This document shows, piece by piece, positions 7,137-14,358 of a stretch of DNA of 64,000 bases (positions within the stretch are counted from its first letter, which is position 1; every line of letters begins with the position of its first letter). The translations under genes and the position numbers were made by a program. Source of the DNA: Planococcus wigleyi (GTDB lineage: Bacteria > Bacillota > Bacilli > Bacillales_A > Planococcaceae). A model generated the notes under the pieces. It was given only the letters and a program-made list of their open reading frames with translations, was not told the origin of the DNA and did not search any database. Location: positions 248,001-312,000 of the forward strand of contig NZ_JACSPU010000002.1 in assembly GCF_014836985.1 (NCBI RefSeq), written 5' to 3'.

Positions 7137-9308
7137 ATGGCTAGTAAAGTACCCTTCATTGAGCAAATGGAACACAGTGAGTGTGGACTGGCGAGCTTGG
7201 CTATGGTATTTGCCTTCCATGGGAAATACGTTTCATTGGCCGAATTGCGGGAAAGCTTCGGGGTGCCCAAAGGAGGGACATCGCTGTATCAGTTGATGCT
7301 CATTGGAAAGCATTACGACATGAATGTAAAAGGGTTTAAAGTGGAAAAAGAGGCTTTTAAAGACATGGCACTCCCGGCCATCATCCATTGGGAAAACAAG
7401 CATTATGTTGTGTTGGAATCCATTTCTAAAAAGCATATTGTGGTTGTGGATCCGGCTTTGGGCAGAAGAAAAATCCGCCACGAAGAGTTTGATGAAAAAT
7501 TTACCGGCTTTGTCCTTTGTTTAACTCCAACGGAACGATTTGTGAAAAGCAAAGGGCCTTCGCACATTAAATTCTTTTTATCGTTTGCACTCGGAAAGCC
7601 GAAATTGATTTTTCTGATCCTGTTTGGCTCTTTGGTGCTGCAGCTTTTCACTCTGGTGGTGCCATGGATGACCACTTGGATAACGGACAATATCATCGTA
7701 CCGAAGAATGGGAATGCGATGAGTTCCATCGGAATTGGCCTCTTTGTATTATTCATCAGTTTCCAGATTCTTTCGTGGTTTAGAGGCTTTCTCGTCGCTA
7801 AACTTCAGACGACCATCGATCAATCATTGATGGAGACGTTCATCGGGAAGTTATTGACATTGCCGTACAATTTTTTCGAAAATCGTTCGGTCGGTGAATT
7901 ATTGTTTCGGGCCAATTCCAATGTATACATTAGGCAAATCCTATCCACAAAGGTTATTTCCTTTCTGATAGACGGCATTTTGGTATTCACTTATTTAGCC
8001 ATCATGTTCCACTATTCTGTCCGGATGACCACAACAGTGCTGCTGATTGGCATTACCGTCTTTACCTTGCTGGTGGCCAGCACAAAAGTTTCGAAAAAGT
8101 TATCGGATCAAGATGTATCAGCGCAATCAAAAGTCCAAAGGATCTTATCGGAAAGCATCAATGGCATCAGCGATATTAAAGTGATGGGGCTTGAGAATAT
8201 GGTGTTCTCTGAATGGAACGGACTTTTCCATGACCAATTGAAAACTGCAGAAAAGCGCTCGATTTGGGTGTCGTCGGTCAACACGGTCGCTTCCTCTGTC
8301 CAATTCATCCTGCCGGTTTTTCTTTTATGGTACAGCAGCTCCGCCATTTTGAGCGGTTCAATGACTTTAGGCACTGTACTAGGATTTAATGCTTTGGCGA
8401 TGGCTTTCATCACACCCATCATTTCTATTGGCAGCGGCTATGGAGAGTTGACTTACCTAGGTTCGTATCTCCAACGCTTATATGATGTCATGCAGGCAAA
8501 ATCAGAAGTCGCAGATCCGGAAAGCGAAGCATTGAAAATACAAAATTTGGCGTTCAAGGGAGACATTGAATTTGAAAATGTGTTTTTCCGGCATAATCAT
8601 TTCAGCGAAATGGCTATCAAGGATGTGTCTTTCAAAATAGCGGCTGGAGAGAAAGTGGCTATCGTTGGATCTTCCGGATCCGGAAAAAGTACGATCGTCA
8701 AACTGCTTTTGGGCCTCTATTCCCCTACAGCGGGAAAAATCAAATTTGATGGGCGAGAGAGTTCGATGATCAATCTCGCAGCGCTGCGCAAATCCATGGG
8801 AGTCGTATTCCAGGAAGCACGGCTCTTCAATAAAACGATAGCTGAAAATATCACTGCCCAAAGAACAGCCATTGAGAAGGAAAGCATCATCAAGGCTGCC
8901 AAAAAAGCCAATATCCATAAAGAGATTATGGAGCTTCCATTGAACTTTGATACCACTGTCTCTGAATTTGGCGCAAACTTTTCCGGAGGGCAAAGGCAGC
9001 GGTTATTGATCGCGCGGGGGTTAGTCGCAGATCCGCCTATCCTTGTTCTCGATGAAGCGACCAGTGCCTTGGATACCTTATCAGAAAGCATCATCGATAA
9101 TGAGCTTAACTATATGTCGTGTACGCGTGTTGTTATTGCCCATCGATTAAGCACAGTCCAGAACGCCGATAAAATCATCGTGATGGATGAAGGGCAAATC
9201 GTGGAAATCGGCAATCATGAAGAATTAACAAAAGCCAAAGGCTATTACTACAATTTATGCAAAGCACAAACCTTGATAGGAGAGTTGAAAAATGAACGTT
9301 CAGCGTAA
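7137..9308 (+). CDS. lanT: LanT: C39 peptidase-containing ABC exporter
   Basis: The 723-residue protein processes and exports the modified precursors. The N-terminal C39 peptidase has Cys16 (SECGLASLAM), His89 (NKHYVVL) and Asp105 (VVVDPALG). A six-helix transmembrane region follows at about residues 150-450, then an ATPase with Walker A GSSGSGKST (about 511-519), signature FSGGQRQRL and Walker B ILVLDEATSAL. This peptidase cuts after double-Gly-type GA/GS motifs, matching QGA in both LanAs and EGA in the small peptide at 10791. Its end overlaps the lanP start by 17 bases, indicating translational coupling. Confidence 0.95.
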   Translation: MASKVPFIEQMEHSECGLASLAMVFAFHGKYVSLAELRESFGVPKGGTSLYQLMLIGKHYDMNVKGFKVEKEAFKDMALPAIIHWENKHYVVLESISKKHIVVVDPALGRRKIRHEEFDEKFTGFVLCLTPTERFVKSKGPSHIKFFLSFALGKPKLIFLILFGSLVLQLFTLVVPWMTTWITDNIIVPKNGNAMSSIGIGLFVLFISFQILSWFRGFLVAKLQTTIDQSLMETFIGKLLTLPYNFFENRSVGELLFRANSNVYIRQILSTKVISFLIDGILVFTYLAIMFHYSVRMTTTVLLIGITVFTLLVASTKVSKKLSDQDVSAQSKVQRILSESINGISDIKVMGLENMVFSEWNGLFHDQLKTAEKRSIWVSSVNTVASSVQFILPVFLLWYSSSAILSGSMTLGTVLGFNALAMAFITPIISIGSGYGELTYLGSYLQRLYDVMQAKSEVADPESEALKIQNLAFKGDIEFENVFFRHNHFSEMAIKDVSFKIAAGEKVAIVGSSGSGKSTIVKLLLGLYSPTAGKIKFDGRESSMINLAALRKSMGVVFQEARLFNKTIAENITAQRTAIEKESIIKAAKKANIHKEIMELPLNFDTTVSEFGANFSGGQRQRLLIARGLVADPPILVLDEATSALDTLSESIIDNELNYMSCTRVVIAHRLSTVQNADKIIVMDEGQIVEIGNHEELTKAKGYYYNLCKAQTLIGELKNERSA

Positions 9309-10776
9309 CGCACCAAAAACTTTTTTAGTGATTGCTTCTTTAGCCGTCAGCATGAGCTGCTTAGGGCCGGCTGTACAAGCTTCCGAACCTTCTGCACCAT
9401 TCAGGCAAGCAGAAGAAAGGGAGTCCTCCATGATTTACTTGTTTCAGGAAGGGACTGATCTGGACGCGGTTGCCGAAGATATTCAGGAAGTTGACGCCAA
9501 GGCATCCGTAGCACTGATGAACGAAATTGACACCCTGACCGTCCAAGCTTCCGGGCATGCCCAAAGTGAGGAGATTGTGGAACTTGTCCAGCGTAAATAC
9601 GGATCACTCGTTGCAGAAAAAGGGGAAGACCAGACGGTTAATGCCGGCGATGTCCAACCGGATGGCGTGCCGCTGATTTCGCCATTGGCACCGATGCTAG
9701 TAAGCCGCCAAGCTGCAGCTTCCGCAAATCAGGACCCGGAGGGCGGGGAAAGCTCCGCGTACCAGAAATGGTTATGGGATATTGATTTAGTCACCCGAAA
9801 CGGGGCAAGCCGGGCCATGCAAAGTGGAAATCACAGCGTGAAAATCGGAATTGTAGATAGCGGCCTGGATTTCAATCATCCGGATTTAAAAGCCAATATT
9901 GTGTCGAAAGGCCGCTCTTTTATTGAGGGAGTGGCAGATACGCAGGATTACATGGGACATGGCACGATGGTGGCCGGATCGATTGCTGCCAACGGCCATA
10001 TAAAAGGAATTGCCCCGGACATCGGAATCGTGCCTTATAAAGTGTTCCACACCGGAAATGCCGATTCCAGCGATGTCATCGAAGCGATCGTAGCCGCAGC
10101 GAACGACGACATGGATGTCATCAACTTAAGTTTAGGCGTTTATAAGTCCTTGAAAAACAAGGAGGAAAAAGCTGTGTATGAAGCTTATAAACGGGCATTG
10201 AAATATGCAGAAAAAGAAAACAGCTTCGTAGTCGCTTCTTCCGGTACAGAAAATGCAGGATTTGATATTTTTAATGCGAAAAAATTGGCAGTTGCCCGTG
10301 GCTTCTCGAAAGATGCCCAGCTCCATATGCCTGGAGGATTAGGCCATGCCTATACAGTAGCTGCAACAAACAAAGAGAATGCTTTAACTTTCTACTCCAA
10401 TTATGGAAAGAACGTCTCAATCGGAGCACCAGGGGGGGACTACGGGCCTCTTGCGGATCAGGGACTTTATGATGTGAGGCATATGACCCTCACCACCTAT
10501 CCGACTAATCTGGCGCAGTCAGTGACTAGCCAGTACGCCGGGTTTGAAAAAGGTTATGAATTCATGACAGGTACGAGCTTGGCGGCGCCTAAAGTGTCCG
10601 CAACCGCCGCCCTGGTAATTGCGGAATACGAAGAAGTACATGGGAAAAAGCCCAAAGTACGTGAAGTTGAAAAAATCCTGGAAAAAGGCGCGGTGAAGGG
10701 AGACTCCAAAAATTTTGGAGCTGGAATTGTGAATGCGCATGATTCACTCCAATTAATCGGCCAGAAGAAAAAATAA
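9292..10776 (+). CDS. lanP: LanP: secreted subtilase (CylA-like leader peptidase)
   Basis: The 494-residue S8 protease has a signal peptide (hydrophobic residues about 11-30, likely cut near VQA/SEP), a propeptide, and catalytic Asp189 (IVDSGLD), His223 (GHGTMVAG) and Ser429 (GTSLAAP). By analogy with CylA it would act outside the cell, removing the residual six residues SDVxxE to free the mature TTP N-terminus. One oddity: the usual oxyanion-hole Asn (in AAGNE) is replaced by Thr319 (SSGTEN). The ATG lies inside the end of lanT with an AGGAGAG sequence. The family is certain and the exact substrate site is inferred from the precursors. Confidence 0.92.
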   Translation: MNVQRNAPKTFLVIASLAVSMSCLGPAVQASEPSAPFRQAEERESSMIYLFQEGTDLDAVAEDIQEVDAKASVALMNEIDTLTVQASGHAQSEEIVELVQRKYGSLVAEKGEDQTVNAGDVQPDGVPLISPLAPMLVSRQAAASANQDPEGGESSAYQKWLWDIDLVTRNGASRAMQSGNHSVKIGIVDSGLDFNHPDLKANIVSKGRSFIEGVADTQDYMGHGTMVAGSIAANGHIKGIAPDIGIVPYKVFHTGNADSSDVIEAIVAAANDDMDVINLSLGVYKSLKNKEEKAVYEAYKRALKYAEKENSFVVASSGTENAGFDIFNAKKLAVARGFSKDAQLHMPGGLGHAYTVAATNKENALTFYSNYGKNVSIGAPGGDYGPLADQGLYDVRHMTLTTYPTNLAQSVTSQYAGFEKGYEFMTGTSLAAPKVSATAALVIAEYEEVHGKKPKVREVEKILEKGAVKGDSKNFGAGIVNAHDSLQLIGQKKK

Positions 10777-10790
10777 AAGGAGGGACCAAG

Positions 10791-10979
10791 ATGAGAAAAA
10801 AATTCTTTGGCTTTTTGCCCAAAAAAGAAAGTGCATCAAAAACCAATTATCATGCAGCTGAACTTTCGGAAAAGGAAATGATGGGAGTTGAAGGAGCTTC
10901 TAGTGCCTATTTAGAACATTTTTACGAACAGGATAAAGTGAAAGGTGTATTGGATCCCATTTATCAAAAAGCATTTTAA
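10791..10979 (+). CDS. Cysteine-free small peptide with a LanA-like leader end
   Basis: The 62-residue peptide has an excellent ribosome binding site (AAAGGAGGG) 14 bases after lanP. The N-terminus is basic (MRKKFFGFLPKK). The middle, AELSEKEMMGVEGAS, lines up with the ends of the LanA leaders (ELSSDELAGIQGAS), so LanT could cut after EGA. The remaining 26 residues start SSAYLEHFYEQ and end DPIYQKAF; they contain no Cys, so no lanthionine ring can form. Possible roles are a secreted signal or inducer, an immunity or helper peptide, or a decayed precursor. I know of no named family. Transcription probably continues from lanP. Confidence 0.75.
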   Translation: MRKKFFGFLPKKESASKTNYHAAELSEKEMMGVEGASSAYLEHFYEQDKVKGVLDPIYQKAF

Positions 10980-10984
10980 ATAAA

Positions 10985-11018
10985 AGAAGTCATTCAGCAA
11001 TTAAACTGAATGACTTCT
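10985..11018. terminator. Convergent terminator
   Basis: A perfect 13-bp stem (AGAAGTCATTCAG / CTGAATGACTTCT) with an 8-base loop lies between convergent genes. The U-rich tail is better on the minus strand, so it mainly serves the gene ending at 11033 but can also stop lanP transcripts. Confidence 0.75.
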
Positions 11019-11032
11019 GATCAATAGAGATA

Positions 11033-11206
11033 TTAGTAACCTTCAGGTTCTCGGTCGAATAACCCGATAATCTCCTTCACATCTACTTTGATGGCAACTT
11101 TAGGCGACTCGGTTTGCGGTGCATCAGAGGCTTGAAAAGCAGATGCAGAATCAGTGGCTGTGACAAGAGAAGCAAAAAGTGTAAGGGAAACGAGTAATTT
11201 TTTCAT
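11033..11206 (-). CDS. Phr/PapR-like secreted propeptide, 57 aa
   Basis: Starting at ATG 11206 (AAAGGAG upstream) the product has a classic signal peptide, MKKLLVSLTLFASLVTATDS, with an ASA/FQ cleavage site. A hydrophilic tail of about 33 residues follows, ending IIGLFDREPEGY. Size and layout match the exported propeptides of RRNPP systems (PapR, Phr), whose C-terminal 5-8 residues are released and re-imported as the signal. It sits convergent to the lanP unit inside the cluster, about 8.4 kb from the RRNPP regulator. A signalling role is inferred. It could instead be an unrelated small exported or immunity peptide. Confidence 0.6.
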   Translation of the reverse strand: MKKLLVSLTLFASLVTATDSASAFQASDAPQTESPKVAIKVDVKEIIGLFDREPEGY

Positions 11207-11406
11207 GAATGATAATCTCCTTTTTGTTGGATATTTTTTTCTTATATCCATCATAAGGCGGGAGACTGGTTGAAAAAAATTGGTAAAATTCGCTCTTTTA
11301 TTCTTGATGAAATCTTGGATTTAAACAGGTTTTTTTACCCGAAAACTGTTAAGTAACTGACGCAATGAGCAAAATGCTAAAAAAACTTAAGGAAGGAGGA
11401 TGCGCA
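11207..11406. promoter_or_regulatory. Divergent intergenic region between the Phr-like gene and the immunity unit
   Basis: About 200 bases, AT-rich, must hold the promoters of both flanking genes. GTTAAGTAAC near 11348-11357 resembles the TTAAGTTAC half of the repeat upstream of the luxR-type gene (8 of 9 bases), hinting at shared control. No clean sigma-A promoter could be picked. Confidence 0.25.
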
Positions 11407-11835
11407 ATGGAGATTGCCTTTCCATTTACCATTTACACAGACACGGAAACTGACATGCACTTATCGAACAACAAGCCGCTGATCCACTTGAATACACTGG
11501 CCCAAATCTGTTTCCGCGCTTTTTCCCAGGCATCGGGTCTGCCAAAGCCTGAAATTGTCATTCTCGATGATAAAGCTGTAGAAGGGGTTAGCCAGTCGGG
11601 TCGATTCGAGATGGATTTTGATCACAATTACTTTAAAAAAGTAGGGGAAATCAGTTCAGAGCTTGCAAAAGAAAAAAGATTTCGATTGGGCCTTTTGTAT
11701 GAAAAGAATGCCGAAGAAGAACAAGTGATTGAAAGCTACGAAAAGGCGGTTCTTCTGCACGGAGAATTAACAATTGTCCGCGAAAGCAAACAACTGGATT
11801 CAAAAGAAACAGCCATTCAATGGATTACAGACTAA
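11407..11835 (+). CDS. Unrecognised 142-aa protein in the lanthipeptide immunity region
   Basis: ATG 11407 is favoured because AAGGAGGATG lies just ahead of it; an in-frame start 42 bases upstream has no ribosome site. The 142-residue product is soluble and acidic: it starts MEIAFPFTIYTDTE, has a mid-region LAQICFRAFSQASGLPKPEI and ends with charged helices. I see no signal peptide, membrane helix or catalytic motif, and I do not recognise the family. It is followed without a gap by a 25-aa membrane peptide and an ABC transporter, so a role in producer immunity or its control is plausible but unproven. Confidence 0.6.
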   Translation: MEIAFPFTIYTDTETDMHLSNNKPLIHLNTLAQICFRAFSQASGLPKPEIVILDDKAVEGVSQSGRFEMDFDHNYFKKVGEISSELAKEKRFRLGLLYEKNAEEEQVIESYEKAVLLHGELTIVRESKQLDSKETAIQWITD

Positions 11836-11847
11836 GGAGATGATTTC

Positions 11848-11925
11848 ATGAACAAGCTATTGCAATATGGACTCTTAGCGATTGCGGGTGTACTGGTAGT
11901 CGTAGTGTATAAAACATTTTTCTAA
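11848..11925 (+). CDS. 25-aa single-pass membrane peptide
   Basis: ATG 11848 opens a 25-residue peptide, MNKLLQYGLLAIAGVLVVVV followed by YKTFF. Its Shine-Dalgarno sequence AAGGAGA overlaps the stop of the preceding gene, so translation is probably coupled. Nearly the whole peptide is one transmembrane helix with a basic residue at each end. Peptides of this type occur next to ABC exporters and in bacteriocin immunity regions. It lies 14 bases before the ABC ATPase gene. A function cannot be assigned from sequence. Confidence 0.6.
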   Translation: MNKLLQYGLLAIAGVLVVVVYKTFF

Positions 11926-11939
11926 AGAGAGGAAGATAG

Positions 11940-12827
11940 ATGATGAACCTGACAATAAACGATGTGAACAAGCATTTCGGACCGTATCATGCAGTAAAGA
12001 ACTTGTCTTTATCAGTAAGCCAAGGCGAAGCCGTGGGACTGCTGGGACGAAACGGCGCAGGAAAAACGACGACGATCCGGATGATTCTCGGGTTATTGCA
12101 GCAGGAAAGCGGAAGCATCGAATGGGGAGGAAAGTCATTCTCACGGAAAGAAGTCAAACTGGGCTATTTGCCTGAGGAAAGAGGGCTTTATCCGAAGATG
12201 AACATGATGGACCAACTGGTTTATTTTGGCCAATTGGAAGGCATGAGCAAGCGTGCTGCAAAGCAGGAGGCGATGAAATGGATTGAACGATTGGAAATAA
12301 GCCAGTATATCAAAAAAGACACAGGAGATTTATCGAAAGGAAACCAGCAAAAAATTCAATTGATCGCTGCGCTTATGCATGATCCGGATTTGATTATTTT
12401 GGATGAACCTTTCAGCGGACTTGATCCTGTTAATGCCCAAATGTTGGAGCAGGTGATAGAAAGTCTGATTCAAGAGAAAAAAACCTTAATCTTCTCAAGC
12501 CATCGAATGGAGAGCGTTGAATCATTTTGCGATCGGGTCTATTTGATGAAGCAAGGCGAGGTCGTGCTTTCAGGATCCATCTCGGATATCAAGACCCAAT
12601 ACGGATTTAAGTATGTAAATATCGAATCTACCCAGCCCCTGGAAGAATATTTGATGGGCTTGCAAACTGAGTTTATAAAAAAGGGGAAAGAATATCAATT
12701 ACAGGTAAAAACCATGGATCAAGGGTTATACCTCATCGAAAAAATAAAAAGCTTGGTTCCGATTCGGAAAATCGGCATCGCCGATCCATCATTAAACCAA
12801 ATCTTTATTGAAAAGGCAGGGGATTGA
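11940..12827 (+). CDS. ABC transporter ATP-binding subunit (LanF/NatA-like)
   Basis: The 295-residue ATPase has Walker A GRNGAGKTT (about residues 37-45), Q-loop region LPEERGLYPKM, signature LSKGNQQK and Walker B LIILDEPFSGLDPV, then a C-terminal extension typical of NatA/CcmA-type exporters. It pairs with the permease directly downstream, whose start overlaps its stop. In class I and II lanthipeptide loci such pairs (LanFE) pump the product off the producer membrane. NatAB-type pairs can also be Na+ or drug exporters, so immunity is inferred from position and from the absence of any CylI-like protein. Confidence 0.85.
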   Translation: MMNLTINDVNKHFGPYHAVKNLSLSVSQGEAVGLLGRNGAGKTTTIRMILGLLQQESGSIEWGGKSFSRKEVKLGYLPEERGLYPKMNMMDQLVYFGQLEGMSKRAAKQEAMKWIERLEISQYIKKDTGDLSKGNQQKIQLIAALMHDPDLIILDEPFSGLDPVNAQMLEQVIESLIQEKKTLIFSSHRMESVESFCDRVYLMKQGEVVLSGSISDIKTQYGFKYVNIESTQPLEEYLMGLQTEFIKKGKEYQLQVKTMDQGLYLIEKIKSLVPIRKIGIADPSLNQIFIEKAGD

Positions 12828-14038
12828 GATTGAGAAATTTTTATCTGGTCTTTAAACAATCTTTTCGGGAAAGAGTGACTTCGAAGTCCTACCTTACGAC
12901 AACGTTTGCGTTGATTCTGATTTCCATATTCGCCATTTCATTGCCCAGCATCTTGGAGAATTTTGCGGATCCGAAAGAAGAAATGGTGGTTGTATCCAAT
13001 GCCGCCGATATAACTGTCTCGGAACTGGAAAAGCAATTGACCGATTGGGAGTGGAAAGAAGGGGCACAACAGCAGATAGAATCTTTGAAAAAAGAAGCGC
13101 AGGAAGGAAAAATTGCTGGCTTATACCTAATTGATGACAATGCCAGCAATTATTCTGTGACCTATTTTTCCAAATCGAATGACGTCGCTTTAAATTCGTC
13201 TCTGTCCCAGTATCTTCAGGCGAAGAATACGCAAAGAATTGCCGATAGCAACGGTATGTCGGAAGCGGATCAACAGTCCTTGTTCGTTCCGGTTGCCATG
13301 GAAAAAGGACAATTCACTTCAGAGAATGAAGTATCGGTGTTTGTGATTTACTTGATGCTGATGTTCATTTTGATGGCAGTTATGATGTATGGCACAACGA
13401 TTGCAACCGGCGTCGCCTCAGAAAAAGCTTCACGGGTCATGGAAGTAATGGTGACAAAAGTAAACCCGCTGGCGATGATTTTCGGTAAAATATTCGGAAT
13501 CGCTTTAGCAAGCCTCATGCAGTTCGCCGCTTTCTTTGGATCTGTTGCGTTGTACTTGAAATCAGGGCTTGTGGAACCCGCACAAAGTTTAGGGAATTTT
13601 GACTTGAATCTATCGGCGCTGACAGCCGAACATTGCGTGTACTTCTTCATCTTCTTTTTATTGGGGTATTTATTATATGCTTCTCTATATGCGGTGTTCG
13701 GTTCCATGGTCAGCCGTCCTGAAGAACTGAACGGAACGACGATGCCAATTTCTATTCTCTTGATGGTCAGTGCTTTCTCGGGAATCCTTTTTGTCATGGA
13801 TGACCCTGCATCAACGCTATCCAAGTTCATGGCAACATTTCCGTTTACCTCACCATTCAATATGATTATTCTGATCATGAAAGACGCTGCATCATTTGGG
13901 GAAATCGCTCTATCCATCGGCTTGCTGGTGATCACCACCTTTGCATTCGGTTATTTTGCAGCAAAAGTCTATCCGAAAGGCATCCTTCACTTCGGAGAAA
14001 ATTTGAAACTGCGTCAGCTTATTATGAGGAAGTCATAA
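12824..14038 (+). CDS. ABC-2 type permease (LanE/NatB-like)
   Basis: The 404-residue membrane protein starts at TTG 12824, overlapping the ATPase stop by 4 bases; an in-frame TTG two codons on is an alternative. It has one N-terminal helix (residues about 23-40), a large extracytoplasmic domain of about 130 residues, then five or six helices from about residue 170. A cytoplasmic loop TGVASEKASRVMEVMVTKVNP is the conserved ABC-2/NatB motif. Together with the ATPase it forms an exporter, likely the producer self-protection pump. Confidence 0.85.
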   Translation: MRLRNFYLVFKQSFRERVTSKSYLTTTFALILISIFAISLPSILENFADPKEEMVVVSNAADITVSELEKQLTDWEWKEGAQQQIESLKKEAQEGKIAGLYLIDDNASNYSVTYFSKSNDVALNSSLSQYLQAKNTQRIADSNGMSEADQQSLFVPVAMEKGQFTSENEVSVFVIYLMLMFILMAVMMYGTTIATGVASEKASRVMEVMVTKVNPLAMIFGKIFGIALASLMQFAAFFGSVALYLKSGLVEPAQSLGNFDLNLSALTAEHCVYFFIFFLLGYLLYASLYAVFGSMVSRPEELNGTTMPISILLMVSAFSGILFVMDDPASTLSKFMATFPFTSPFNMIILIMKDAASFGEIALSIGLLVITTFAFGYFAAKVYPKGILHFGENLKLRQLIMRKS

Positions 14039-14104
14039 ATTGCTTCTCTGGTTGTGTTTGCAAAAACGCGCTTTTGCGGTAAGCTAAATGAAAGAATAAT
14101 TGAA

Positions 14105-14262
14105 TAACCGTAACAGGTGCCCTTCGGGGAGAATAGGGAATGAAGTGAAAATCTTCAGCGGTCCCGCCACTGTAACGGGGAGTTTTACAGATTTGCCACT
14201 GGAGATTGGTCCGGGAAGGCCTGTAAAACGGTGATCCGGAGCCAGGAGACCTGCCTGCTTAC
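14105..14262 (+). promoter_or_regulatory. Cobalamin riboswitch
   Basis: The leader carries the conserved cobalamin-aptamer blocks in order: AACAGGTGCCC, GGGAATGAAGTGAAAATCTT, GTCCCGCCACTGTAACGGGG and the B12 box AGCCAGGAGACCTGCC (14240-14255). It sits upstream of cobT-bluB, so adenosylcobalamin should repress lower-ligand synthesis and attachment. Confidence 0.95.
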
Positions 14263-14282
14263 GTTCTGCTGATAGATCATGG

Positions 14283-14331
14283 AAAAGTCTTTAGTTTATT
14301 TGTTCACGCAAATAAACTGGAGGCTTTTTCT
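14283..14331 (+). terminator. Riboswitch expression-platform terminator
   Basis: AAAAGTCT-TT-AGTTTATTTG pairs with CAAATAAACT-GG-AGGCTTTT around a TTCACG loop and is followed by a T-rich run, just before the cobT ribosome site. This fits transcriptional OFF control by the aptamer. Confidence 0.8.
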
Positions 14332-14358
14332 TTTGAATTCAGAAAGGGGAAGAGAAGG

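Noticed and set aside
13348-13938. 196-aa frame antisense to the ABC permease
   Set aside because: Shadow frame of a membrane protein gene; no ribosome binding site.
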